This document shows positions 26,666-37,800 of a stretch of 64,000 nucleotides of DNA, piece by piece; the stretch's first letter is position 1; each line of letters begins with the position of its first letter. The position numbers were made by a program, and so were the translations under genes. Below the pieces are notes generated by a model. It saw nothing but the letters and a program-made list of their open reading frames with translations, did no database searches and was not told the origin of the DNA. The DNA is from Bursaphelenchus xylophilus (taxonomy: Eukaryota; Nematoda; Chromadorea; Rhabditida; Aphelenchoididae): positions 8,122,001 to 8,186,000 of the forward strand of contig CAJFCV020000006.1 of assembly GCA_904066235.2 (NCBI GenBank). The letters are read 5' to 3'.

Positions 26666-29278
26666 ATGGTTCCCCAGACTTCTTCCTCGTCCGTTTCCCC
26701 GTCGTTGCGACCTCTGCCCTCGGGCTATCGTAAACGGAAGCTCCAAAGTAATGGAATCTGCTCGGACAACGACTTTAGTGATGTAAGTTTCATCAATATT
26801 ACCCAATCTAAGTTATTCCCTTGGGCTTTTATCTAGTACAATTTTTGTAAATAAACGGATGGGTTGATCGCAAAAATGATGCGATTTCTTATCACCAAAC
26901 ACCCAAGAAAGGACCGTCTACGTGTCCTGTTATCACTTGGCTTGCGATCGGTTACAATGTGACCGAAAACGAGGAGTACTCTGATCTTATTTTGTTTGTA
27001 GGATGATGAAAGTCCGAAGAGTGGCTCCCCTTCCATCGACGAAGACCGTCGCGCACATCACAACGAATTGGAGCGAAGACGACGCGATCATATCAAGGAT
27101 CATTTCATGGCGCTCAAAGGGAGCATTCCATTGTTGGAGGGCGAAAAGGTAAGGGAGAGAACAACTGCATCAAAAAGATGATTAATATGGGGGTTACTGT
27201 AGGCATCCACATGGTATCTTTGCAGAAAAATGAGGAAAATTTTGTGAATCATCGCCGTCATTTCTTGCATAGATTGCATCATTTAACCATTTGAATTAAT
27301 CGTATCAGCATTGAATTAGCAGTGGCAGAATTGGCTGTTCCAAAGTTCATGTCCTTTCCCGAATTATCATCGCTTTTAATATTAATATTTATCTTGTTTT
27401 TCGCCGGAAACCCAACCCATTTCGAAGCCAAATCCCCGCCTAAAGATCTGCAAAGCACTGCCGGTTGAGCTGTGCCTTGTATAATCCATGACTAGCACCC
27501 AAGGCCGCCACGTTGTTTTCTGGTCCCATTCCAAGACTGATGCAATCTCTCCGTCCTCTAATTCTCTCGCATAAATCTGACGCAATCCCTCTTTTCCCCT
27601 TTTCTCCTTCGCTTCTCCCCGACATATGAGGGTCGGCCGGCGGTTCACGTGGAAAACAGGCGGCCTTCAGGCTGCGGCTGCCCGAAAACGTTCGACTTGA
27701 TCATTCTTTGTTGTCGGGTAAAGGGCAGCCCGCGAGGGCTCAGAAATTATGGGCATTCGCGGAAAATGCGGGGACAGAAAGCCTAGTAAAACACGGCTGA
27801 GTAATGTAAAAGCACCTCCGACTTTCGACACACAACCCTTCTGTTTTCGAGCCTAAAATACACGCGGAGAGAGGGAGGGTGTTTACAGGGCCGGGTCCAA
27901 AGTTTGTGGAGAATGCGAAAAAATAGAAAATCTGAGATCGCCGCGAAGAGGGATGACTTTTTTCGGGTACGGTAAGACAAAGAACAGCCCGTTTTTTGCT
28001 TGAACTTTTGCACCGTGCATACTTCAGATTCCATGGAAACGTTTTCGGCGTATTTCCCGAAACGCACGTTCTCCATTCTCCTGGAATTTAACGGTCTTAA
28101 AATGACTTCCAACGCCTTCTTTGACCCTGTTTTGATCTCGCCCCATTCGCCCCTGTACTTTATTCTTTTTCGATTCGTTTTGGGCCAGAATTTGATTTCT
28201 TTTGTAACTCTTAATCACCCCTCCACCAGCCTGCAAAACAATATTATTTTGGGGCAACAAGAGAGTGGAAAGAAAAGGGACGAATGCACGTGAAAAACAT
28301 GCCCGCAGGCATCGAAGTTGATCCCGTTCTTTGGGTGCAACAAAACACGCCCGAAAAGAGAGTGCACTCGGGCTGAAGCAGGAAGAGAAGTGGAGGACAC
28401 GTGGCCCTCCAAACCCGTTCTCTGAGGTCATGTGGTGGCAGCAAGAAGGGAGGGGGTCGAAGTACACAAAACAAAGAAAAAAAACCAGAAGCCGGGCCCC
28501 TTGCTAGACATGGTGTATATAACAACAAATGGGTACGGTAGACCAAAAGGGGAGGGAACAGCAAACGCGCAAAGATACCATGTTCAGATTGCATCATGCT
28601 CATTTGCATGAACACAATTAAATTTGCATACAAATTAAAATACAGAATGTAGTAATTAATTTTGGATCTTTTCAGAGTTCCCGTGCGCTAATCCTGAAAC
28701 GAGCCGTCGATTACATTAAAATGCTCCAAACCCAAGTCAAGGAGACCAAGACAGAAGTGGAGGAGTTGAAGCGTCGCAACGAAACTCTGATGCAACAAAC
28801 TACAGTAGGCCTGAAGCCTTTCCTCGGCCAGATTCAACTCCAATCCGCCTTCACTCCCCAGACTACAGTACCCGTTTCTCTGTGTGTACCCAGCACGTCG
28901 ACCTTTACTGTTCTCCAAGAGCCCATGCTGACTAACCATAATCAGCAAAAGTTCAAGCCCACCTATCCCACTCCCGATCCGGTTTCGCCGGCTCCAATGG
29001 CATCGACTTCCTCAACCCCGGTCTCCAACTTGAATAATTTGAATAATCTCTCGGCCAACCTCTCCAATCTACTGCTCCAGAATCCCTCTCTGTTGGCCCA
29101 ACTCCAGTCCCATCCGCCCGTCCAGACCAGTCATTTCGAGCCCCTTACCCCGCCCCATTCAGCCCCTCAGAATCCCTCTCCCAACTTCTACCCCGAACTC
29201 CTGACGCCCCAGCTGTTGGCCTCGTCGTTGGCAATGCGGGAACGGCAATTCGCGGCCGTCGCCGCCGCCCAGCTTTAA
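26666..29278 (+). CDS. Max-like bHLH-leucine zipper transcription factor
   Basis: Three exons (26666-26782, 27002-27148, 28676-29278) give 288 residues. The basic region [17 protein letters not shown] carries the His, Glu and Arg residues that read CACGTG. Helix 1, the loop with EGEKSSRA, helix 2 ([14 protein letters not shown]) and a short zipper with KRRNETL follow. The split of exons 1 and 2 resembles the alternative small acidic exon near the N-terminus of vertebrate Max. Max proteins are the obligate partners of Myc/Mondo and Mad-type factors. The tail (about 170 residues, Gln/Asn/Pro/Leu-rich, with [15 protein letters not shown]) is far longer than in vertebrate Max. C. elegans has several Max-like genes (mxl-1 to mxl-3); I cannot say which this matches. 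AATAAA lies near 29446. Confidence 0.9.
27149..28675 (+). other. Large second intron of the Max-like gene
   Basis: At 1.5 kb this is by far the largest intron in a gene of the window. No nested exon was recognised. It holds CACGTG words at 27646, 28287 and 28398 and two octamers (ATTTGCAT at 28602-28609 and 28622-28629) close to the acceptor. A GC-palindrome with a 4-nt spacer lies near 27729. It may work as an intronic enhancer. Confidence 0.45.
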
Positions 29279-29759
29279 AGATTTGATCTGCTGTTTGTAT
29301 ATGGAGCTTTTGACCACAATTTCCCGGTCGTTTCTCGTCGTTCCCGTCCCGTTGCGTGGCTTCTGGAACGTTTGGCTGAAGATCAAAGTTTTATTTATAA
29401 TCGATTGTAAAGTTTTCTCTCGCCCCCTTCCAAAAGGTCATGTATAAATAAAATTCTATCAGACTTATCAATCGACTCTTATGTTAACGATGTTTCCTTT
29501 CCGGCGGCGACAAAAAACGAGCGAAACTTTGATCTGGACGGACCTTAGAACCGGTTGTTCCGAATAGACATTGGAGGTTGTGACGAGTAATTGAACCGGA
29601 AAAGACATGGCATAATAGCGGCAAATTGAAGGACTCGGCAGCAAACGAAAGAAAATTCAAAAGAAAAGAGTTGTGCACTGGCAACAATGTATTGAAAACG
29701 CGATAAGCAATTCTTAGAAGTGCACTTTACTCTCAAACAGAGTACAGCGTGGACCACTC
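29279..29759. other. 3' flank of the Max-like gene
   Basis: Contains the 3' UTR and poly(A) signal of the Max-like gene; no other gene was seen. Confidence 0.5.
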
Positions 29760-30472
29760 GGAACTTCCAGTCTTGTTTCAAGAACTTCTCCGTCAATGAT
29801 GCACCGGTTTCTATAAAATTATATCAAATTGAAGCTGAGACAACCCATTTTTTTATACACCAAATATGACGGGTCTACCAAATTTTTGAAAAGATCTTCA
29901 ATTTTTTTCAGGCTTGGAAAATTTTTGGATTTCCGGCTAAAAAGAAGTCGCCAACCACGCTGAAAAAAATTTAAAAATTAAAATTCACTTCCAATGCGTC
30001 ACAAGCATATTTCAGGCGAGGTACCAAGCCGCCCGAAACAGAACGAGAGATGTTTTCCCGGGTAATCTAGACCTTGAAACTTGTTAAGCATCTTCGGGGT
30101 GGATTTCGTCGATGCATGCAGTCTCCCTCATCGGTTATTTTCAAAGATTTCGATTAATTAAGCCTGTTACAAAAAAATCATGCCTTGAAGAATAATTACG
30201 ACTATTCCGTTGAATGCCGTCACTCGTTTCTGCTATTCGTAAAAGTTTTATTTAACCAAGAACTCGAACCTAAATTGAAAATCATTGCAAAAACTTTTTA
30301 AGTTTCAACGATTTCGGGCTTGGCATGAAAATGTCAAAGGTCGGTATGGGGGCCTCCGTGAACGTAGACTCGTCTAATTTAGTGGACCGGATGTGGTGAT
30401 CTCAGCTTCAATTTGCTATAAATTTTATAGAAATTGGTGCATTAGAAATACCTGAACAAGGTTGGAAGTTCC
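29760..30472. mobile_element. Degenerate inverted-repeat element (MITE-like), about 713 bp
   Basis: The left end (29760-29878) and the right end (30363-30472) are inverted copies. GGAACTTCCA near 29760 pairs with the sequence ending at 30472. TTTCTATAAAAT, CAAATTGAAGCTGAGA and a GACGGGTCTAC / GACGAGTCTAC segment are shared in the same order, with small gaps. Arms are about 110-120 bp and clearly diverged, so the element is old. There is no open frame for a transposase between the arms, so it would have been mobilised in trans. No clear target-site duplication was found. Whether it is a foldback element or a MITE of a known superfamily cannot be told. Confidence 0.7.
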
Positions 30473-31074
30473 CATAGACAAAAGTCAAGGGATTCACGTG
30501 AAATTGGCAACTCACTTCATGAGAAAGTACTGTAGGACGTGTTACGTCAGAAAATATCATTAGAGCTGTTCGAAAAGTTTGCAATCATTTTGCAAAAAAG
30601 GCGTGATTTTAAATGAAAATGGTCATAAAAAATAGTTTTACTTGCAAACAAGAAATGATTTGATGTGGTGAGTACAGTAAGCTGTCAATGTACGTATCTT
30701 GCATTGTTACTAACAAAAAATAATGGGGAAATCACGAGAAAAAAAAGTGATTTAGGGCACTTTTAAAGTAAGACCAAGGTAACCTTGCAAATTTGAAGAT
30801 GTTTTCTTTGTATTCCATCCTTCCACAGTCATAACCTGCACTACTTTTACATTGCGGGCATTTCTTCGTAATCATATGATTTTTTGCTGATTCCCTTGCC
30901 GAAGAGACCGCAGACAATCAGAGGAAAGAAGGGCCAGACAAAAAACGATCAATGACGTTGAACAATATCATCGCCGCGAGAACCCGTCAACCAATTTCAG
31001 GAGCAAAGTGCACTCCAATAGTAACAGACAGTGCCTTTTTTTACTTTTTATCGAGGACAAAGTCCATTTCCCAA
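30473..31074. other. Intergenic, no feature recognised
   Basis: AT-rich sequence between the inverted-repeat element and the end of the MARCH gene. One CACGTG at 30495-30500. No exon was seen. Confidence 0.5.
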
Positions 31075-32077
31075 CTAATTTTTGGCCTTCTGCTCCCGTT
31101 GACGATGAATCTGATGTTCCGTGAAACGCACAACATACTGATGGCGGATGTAACGAAGGGTCTTACGGACAACACGGAGCATCAAAAGGAGCAAGGCAAA
31201 TATGAGGACGGTCAAAGTCACTGAAAATGGCATGGGTAATATAATGACGTTACGATGATGTTGGAAATGGAAGATTTGAAGATAAAACTTACAAAATCTG
31301 ACCCAATCATGGGTTCGGGGGCCTGAGGAACCTCCAAGTTGAAGTCTTTCGAGGGTCTTTCGCTCGTGAATCAACATGAACATCTGAGATTACAATAAAA
31401 CAAAGATGTCGCTGGCATACCTGGTAGATGCTGGTACACACGGAGAGGACAGCACCGATCTCATAGACGATCTGAAAGGAGAATATATGATCCACATAGG
31501 CAAGCAAACAATTGAGACATAAAGTAATATACGTATACGACATACATTGAATGTGATGTGGGGTTTGCTCCATTGCCGAATAGGCTTCAAAACCCTTCCA
31601 GTTCTCGCATATTTGGTCAGACAAATCTCACACATGTCCTTCCCCGATGTGTCCCACCATTGATTCAGACATTTCTCGTGGATTGTCCCCATCTACAGTA
31701 AATAATTTTATATCTATCCTATATAAATCACACCATAAATTGACATTCCCATTGTAAAGACTGCTCACCGATCCATCACAAGCACACGGGCGGACCATTT
31801 GGCCGGTCTCGGACTGGCAGATCCGACAGACGACAGCGCTGCTGGTACTGTCGATATTCTGAACAGACGGGGCTGGAGAAGAATGGACATCGGAACGGCG
31901 GGAACTGGTCCGATCCGGGGTCAGATCAGTCATGGTGCGGATGGAGGGAGATCGACCGGTTGATAAATTGATTTGGCTGTCAAAAATCGACGGAAAGGAC
32001 AATTCAAACATTTCTAGAGAAGATATTCTCGGAATTATGCAAATTTTTTTGTAATTCAACGCTAATCCCTCCGTCAT
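31075..32077 (-). CDS. MARCH-type RING-CH E3 ubiquitin ligase, membrane-anchored
   Basis: Five exons (31769-32077, 31546-31692, 31421-31471, 31293-31383, 31075-31220) give 247 residues. The RING-CH (C4HC3) zinc-binding set is complete: CRIC, CACDG, IHEKCLNQWW, CEIC. Two hydrophobic segments follow: about residues 150-175 (IVYEIGAVLSVCTSIYQMFML) and about 197-215 (LTLTVLIFALLLLMLRVV). The tail is basic and cytosolic (KTLRYIRHQYVVRF). This is the layout of MARCH proteins, which ubiquitinate membrane cargo in endosomes and the ER. Three possible start codons lie in frame (32077, 32011 and one before TDLTPD); I took the first. One intron is only 37 nt. It starts 28 bp from the divergent BTB-Kelch start codon. 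Confidence 0.88.
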
Positions 32078-32105
32078 TTATTTCACTCCGTTCTTCGACC
32101 AAAAG

Positions 32106-34790
32106 ATGGCGGTCGATTCATCCGACTCCTGGTGGTTCAACCAACTCCATCCCCATCTGGACGATCCCTCGGCCGACATCTGCATCCATTGCCTGAATAA
32201 CGATTATCTCTTTGCCCATTCCGATGTCATCCATGAGATTTGGCCTCAATTACTGATAAAAGCAGAGCCTGTCGACCCGAAATCTTGTGACCAAAAGATG
32301 TCTTCTGAATGGAAACACATCCGGAGACAGCACTTTATGATCCTGTTGGATAAAAATACGGTAATTTTGATGTTCTTTTAATGAAAATTTACATATTTAA
32401 GCTCAATTACCTCCTGGAATTATGCTATGGTCGATTAGAGAAAGAGTTCATTAAGAATGAATACTTTTACAAGCAAATCGAGATGGCCGTGAACTTCTGT
32501 CCCCTGGATGATTCCAAGATCTCGGTCTTCCATGGTCAAAGTTTCAAAGATTTTCATTTGAATCTTTTGATCAGCCAATTGAAGGATCAGGACATGATTC
32601 TCAAGTACATTATGCTCTTAAAATACGATAAACCAAAAGCTAAAGAGGTGTGTACACGCATCTTTTACACGTAATCAATTTAGAATTCCTGTTCACTTGC
32701 TGACTTATTTGGTTACTGTATTTTAGCTAATTCCCCAGCTCACTTACTGTCTCTACAACCTCATCAAATCAAATGGAATGGCTCTAATTCAATTTACCAG
32801 GATCGAAATCGACGAAGTACTCCAGTTATTGTCCAACGATTCTCTCCACATCAACAGCGAAGCCAAAGTTTTGGAATTAATTTTGCTTTTCATTGCCCAG
32901 AATGAAAAAGGAGAGGATGACAGGCTCACAATGGCCAAAAAGCTGATTCCAGCTGTGAGATTTAACGAAAATAACTTTCAAGAAAAAGCCCCGGAGGTAA
33001 AAATTATATTACTTATTACATTGTATTAGACTTGATGATTTTAGCATCCAAAATAATTTTTTTAGCTGATCGCAAAGAAAGAGATGACATTGGAGAATCT
33101 AAATCAATTTCTGGATCCAAATAAACCTACCACTCGATTGCCGAGGGACTTTCTGATCATCTATGGAGGCTGGTTGGACAAACCGACCAGAATGTGCCAA
33201 GTCTTCGCCAGACATCAAAATAAATTTCTGGAGACCAATTTCCTTGCGGATAGAAGTCCTTTGGCCTATCATATCCTTGTGGAAATGAGACAGGTAATTT
33301 GAAATTAACACCATTTTTTTTTAAATAAATTTGATATCATGTGTAACATAATCTTTTAGACAATTTATCTGATTGGTGGCTATAACAATGAAGAGTACCT
33401 GAAGAAAGTGAGGAAACTGAAAGATGGAGCGTCTGAATGGGCGTCTTGCCCGAGTATGTTCGCCCCGAGATGCTATGCTTCGGCTTGCACCGACGATGAG
33501 AGATGGATCTACGTTTGTGGAGGCTATAATGGACGTCGACGACTTCGGTCGGTCGAGAAGTTTGATGCCATTGAAGAGAAATGGTACAAACTCCCGCCCA
33601 TGCACCATCATCGATCGGACGCGGCGGCTGCGTACTTCAAGGGACGAGTAATTGTGGCCGGGGGATTCAACGGGGAGACGGTAATGCCGTTTGTCGAGAT
33701 CTATTGTGAGGAGACACGGCAATGGAGTGAGGTCTGGAATATGAATACTCCGAGATCCGGGCTCTCGATCGTCCCATTTGAGGATAAATTGTATGCAATT
33801 GGAGGGTACACGTCGGGGGAGATCACGGATACGGTTGAAGTGTTGTATGATACTCATGGAGCGTGGAGAGAACAGACAAAACTCAATCAGAAAAGGTACG
33901 GGCATCCAGGGGTGGTCAGCGGACCCTATTTTTCCGATTTTCGGCCCGCGGCCCGGCCCGTCTAATTACCGGCCCGGCCCGGCCCGTGCAGGCCCGTTTA
34001 TAGAGGGTTCTGCGAACTGCGCCCAAGCTTGGGATCTAAACTTAGGCAAAAAAGGCGTTGATATAGCTAGTAAAGGATCAATGTGATAGTTTTGTGGTTT
34101 TATAATGGAACTATAGACTTGTAAACGTTTTAGAACTTGAGAAACAGCAACTATAACAACATCAATTAATTTTCCCGGCGCGAAAACAATGAATGCCAAC
34201 GGTTTGGCATTTTGGCATTGTAATTTAGACGGGCCGGGCCGGAAAAAACCCCAGGCCCGCGGCCCGGCCCGGCCCGTGACGGGCCCGGCCCGTTTGTAAT
34301 TTTCCATTTTTGAGCCCGGCCGGCCCGTCACGGGCCGGCCCGGCCCACTGACCACCCCTGCGGGCATCTCCGGAGCGGGAGGCCGCGCAAGATTGACAAC
34401 TTGAGCCAAGTGTTTCCCTATTTGAGCCAAGTTTTTCCCTATTTGAGTCAAGTGTTTCCCTATTTAAGGCAAGTGTTTCCTTTCAGATCCAACTTCTCCG
34501 CAATCCAATATGATGGAAATCTGTATGTCATGGGAGGTCACGATGGGACTTCTACAACCAAATCAGTGGAAGTTCTCAGAGCCGGCTCCAATACATTTGA
34601 AGCCGGTCCGGATCTTCTGGTCAAGTGCTCAGCCTTCAGAACGGCCGTTCTTCGAAACTGGAACTCCATCAAATTTGTGGATGATAAGATGATATCGGAT
34701 TGTTTGGACGAGGAAATCGAGGTGTCTGAAGTCGGAATGGATCTGATCCCGGAGGAAGATGAAGCCATGGCTATGGATGATGACTTGTAG
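32106..34790 (+). CDS. BTB-BACK-Kelch protein, likely cullin-3 substrate adaptor
   Basis: Six exons (32106-32360, 32402-32647, 32727-32996, 33066-33293, 33360-33895, 34487-34790) give 612 residues. A divergent BTB domain occupies about 1-165 (DICIHCLNNDYLFAHSDVI; LNYLLELCYG). A BACK-like helical part comes next. Kelch repeats run from about 290, marked by the double glycines: IIYGGW, IYLIGGYNN, IYVCGGYNG, VIVAGGFNG, LYAIGGYTS, LYVMGGHDG. The C-terminal tail is acidic (LIPEEDEAMAMDDDL). Such proteins present substrates to cullin-3 ligases. Intron 5 carries a hAT MITE and a 21-bp tandem repeat (separate entries). AATAAA lies at about 34820, and the stop codon is 107 bp from that of the convergent Integrator gene. 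Confidence 0.9.
33907..34360. mobile_element. hAT-type MITE, 454 bp, with 8-bp target duplication
   Basis: The ends are perfect inverted repeats, CAGGGGTGGTCAG on the left and CTGACCACCCCTG on the right. They are flanked by an identical 8-bp duplication CGGGCATC (33899-33906 and 34361-34368). An 8-bp duplication and a CAGGGGTGG-type end are hallmarks of hAT transposons. Both subterminal regions are packed with GGCCCGG motifs in both orientations; the middle is AT-rich with no transposase. The left duplication starts three bases inside the intron, so insertion was almost on top of the splice donor of the BTB-Kelch gene. The intact ends and exact duplication suggest a fairly recent insertion. 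Confidence 0.93.
34401..34483 (+). repeat. Four tandem 21-bp units abutting a splice acceptor
   Basis: Units start at 34401, 34422, 34443 and 34464. Each reads TTGAGCCAAG followed by TGTTTCCCTAT with few changes. The last is altered so that its pyrimidine tract runs into the acceptor TTTCAG of Kelch exon 6. Read in the frame of the following exon, the units encode LSQVFPY-type heptads. Confidence 0.9.
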
Positions 34791-34897
34791 AAATCTGAAC
34801 AGACTTGATTTAAGTCATCAATAAATATTTTGTAACACAGTCGATGCCCAATCTCATTGAGTAAAAAATAATTTACTTCTATTAAATTATAACCGGT

Positions 34898-37800
34898 TTA
34901 GACTTCAAATATAAGAGGGAATGCTTCAACAAAGTCCCGAACGGCCTGATTATCTTTGTAAGCCTCATTTATCGCCTCAAATTCGGGTTTATTCTTCTCC
35001 ACCAGCTGAGTTGCTCCATTCGGGTTGGTCTCCATAAAATTGGTGATTAATCGAAGGAAAGATTCGGTTATTTGGACCCATTGTCGACTTCTCGAGGTCT
35101 GTTTCTGAAAGATAACAATAAAATATTGCCAATCAATCCAACAGTTGACTTACAGTAAGCGCAGAAAGATAGGACCCTGCCAAAACATGCAATTCCTCCG
35201 TTCTCTCAAAGGAACAGGGTGCCGCAATCTGGATTAAATCCAAGATCAACCTCAACACACCAAATCGATCGACTTCTCTGAATTGCCTGGGGGTTAGTCC
35301 AATGATGGTCTGAACTTGATGTATCAACAATGGGATTTGTCTTGAGAAAACCTCGGGGTATTTCCTGACAAACTCGATGACCTGCTCTCTGACTTGTCTG
35401 ACCATCAAATCGACCTCTTTATTCGTTGGAACGGCGCTCAATTCGAATAATTCCTTAAGATTCCAATGAAGTTTGATGTCCATTTGTTCCACCGTGAGGT
35501 CGTTTTTCCAGTCCAAAGTAACTCCAGCAACAATTCCATCCATGTTTTTCAGTTTTCCGTTTTTGCATCGAGGAAATTTCTGATCAAAATTTCTCAAAAG
35601 TTTTTCGAATCTCTTCTTCATCGTGCCAGATTCGAACTCAGAAGAAATGGAGATCTGTTCGATTTTACTTTTGATCTTATAAAACACTTTCCTCAGTGCA
35701 TGATCGGCCATATCTTGATCTTCGGAGCCCACAATCGCATCTTCCAAAATCTGATGTAATCTATTGGAAATGGCGTCCACTTCAGCAAGATCTGGATGAT
35801 CCCGGGAGGGACTTGTGAGTCTTGACTCTCTGCTCATCCTACTTGCTATTCCCTCTGTTCGGAAGTCCTGATCGCGTAAATCTACATCTCCAGAATCCAT
35901 CGGGACATCTTCTACATTAATTTGACTTGTGATTTCAGCGAAAACATAATCCAAAAGAACCAACAAATGGTCTGCTTCCAGCCCCAAACATATTCTTGAA
36001 GTTGATTTTAGCGCATTCTCGACGAAATCCAGGATATTCAACGGCTTTAGATGAGGGCGGAACTTCTCCAGTAAGGCCCTAAGGACCGTTATCGTGACTT
36101 GAGGGGTTCTGGTGGTTGTGATCAGGGCGATCAGATGTTTACAGGCTACAGAATCAGAAGAGAACATGATCTGAAGTTGTTTATCCATCTCGGTCGGGTT
36201 TTTATGATCCACAACTTGCGGATTGAGGATCATATAGCGCTCAACCAAGGCGGTTATGGTCAGTTCATTCTAAAATACATCGAAACCGTGATTTATATCG
36301 TCCCCAAGCATATCAATCTCACTTTAACCACTTACAAACTGTTTTCCCTGATTGGACTGTGCCAATTTTATAAGGATATCATCGGCACTCAGTGTGTTCA
36401 CATCCTCTGAAACCTTGTTTCTCCCTTCTTCAAATGGCGTGGTTTTCATGCTACATGCCAAGATGGCCTTCAGCACCTGATTATTTGAATACTTTTGTTC
36501 TATAATCTTCGCCAATCCGTTAAGCTCAATTCCCAATTGATTTTTATTCTAAAACAATCTGATTTCCGCGTTTTTTTGGTGATTCTCACCTGTTTGTTAG
36601 TTAAACAGCAAGCAGAAACCATGGGATACAACAGATGTTTCAGATCCATCAACTTTTCTACGTTATTTTTGACAAAATCTAGTGTTTCCTTGGCCATTTC
36701 CACTTTTCTCATCGCCTTCATGGCTAAAATCCATTCCGCATTCGATAAATAAGTCTTTTCCATTGCTGATGGGCTGTTCAGCAACGAATTCAAATAAATT
36801 TTCATCTCATTTTGAGTCTTAATTTCATTGGACTTCTTGATAACTGGGCGTTTTCTGGCTTGAAATCGGCAAGAGAACACCGAACCTGGAGATTCCACGC
36901 GTTGAAAAAGAACGGGGCGTTCTTCTTCATCTAATTCCATCTTCAATTCCTGATTCTGGGATTTCATCGAGTCTTCAACGGACTTGAGGAACTTGTCAGC
37001 GCCCTAAACGATAAAAAATAATGTAAGAAATTGACGTAGAATCAACCACATCGCCTTTGAAGGCAAATTCTCCAAACTGACCTTAGCACCTCTGACCTTA
37101 TACGCCTTAATAAAGGGGACCGCCATCCTCGCTTCCTCTGATTTGGCCACATCTGATAAATTGAGTCGATTCAGTAGTTCGGTGCAACTGAATGGAGTCA
37201 AAGCAAAAGATTGAATGTATTTCAGGGCGTCATTGGGTGTAATGTTTGACAGAGCGACGATCACAATTCTCTCATCCTTGGCCGAGAGCATTTTCATTCG
37301 AAGTTTTTGGGAAAGCAAATCCACTGGCTCATTTTTGGCATTCAACACTTGCACTTGGCCTTGTTTAGGAAAGAATGTGTCCATCAAATATTGTCGGGAT
37401 TCATTGCTGGCGACGTCATCCTGAAAAAAAGACATTTTTAGCCATAAAAATCATGTACAACATAATAACCCTACCTTAAAGTCATCAGAACTCTCGCAAA
37501 GCAATTCCAGGATGGCCGCAACAATCTGGGCATCAATATTGACAGTTGCGCCATCAACCAACGTCACATTTAAAGTGTCTTCTTCGGCACTTTTCGATGA
37601 ATTTTTTAATTTCTTGATGAGATCCGCGAAGAAGTTCATTAGAGACTTTCTGATACTTCTGTGTTCTTCCGAATGAGTATTGGACCTTTCTACCAGCGAT
37701 GAGAGTCTTGGGGCAGCTCTATGAAGGGTGCTATCACCAATATTCTCAACAATAAACTGCATATAATACATGATCCTTTCGTTCTTTTTCTCCAGGGCAC

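Noticed and set aside
33907..33965. Continuation of Kelch exon 5 into GC-rich sequence as coding
   Set aside because: The sequence after 33906 is the hAT MITE; splicing at 33895 to 34487 restores a normal Kelch repeat.
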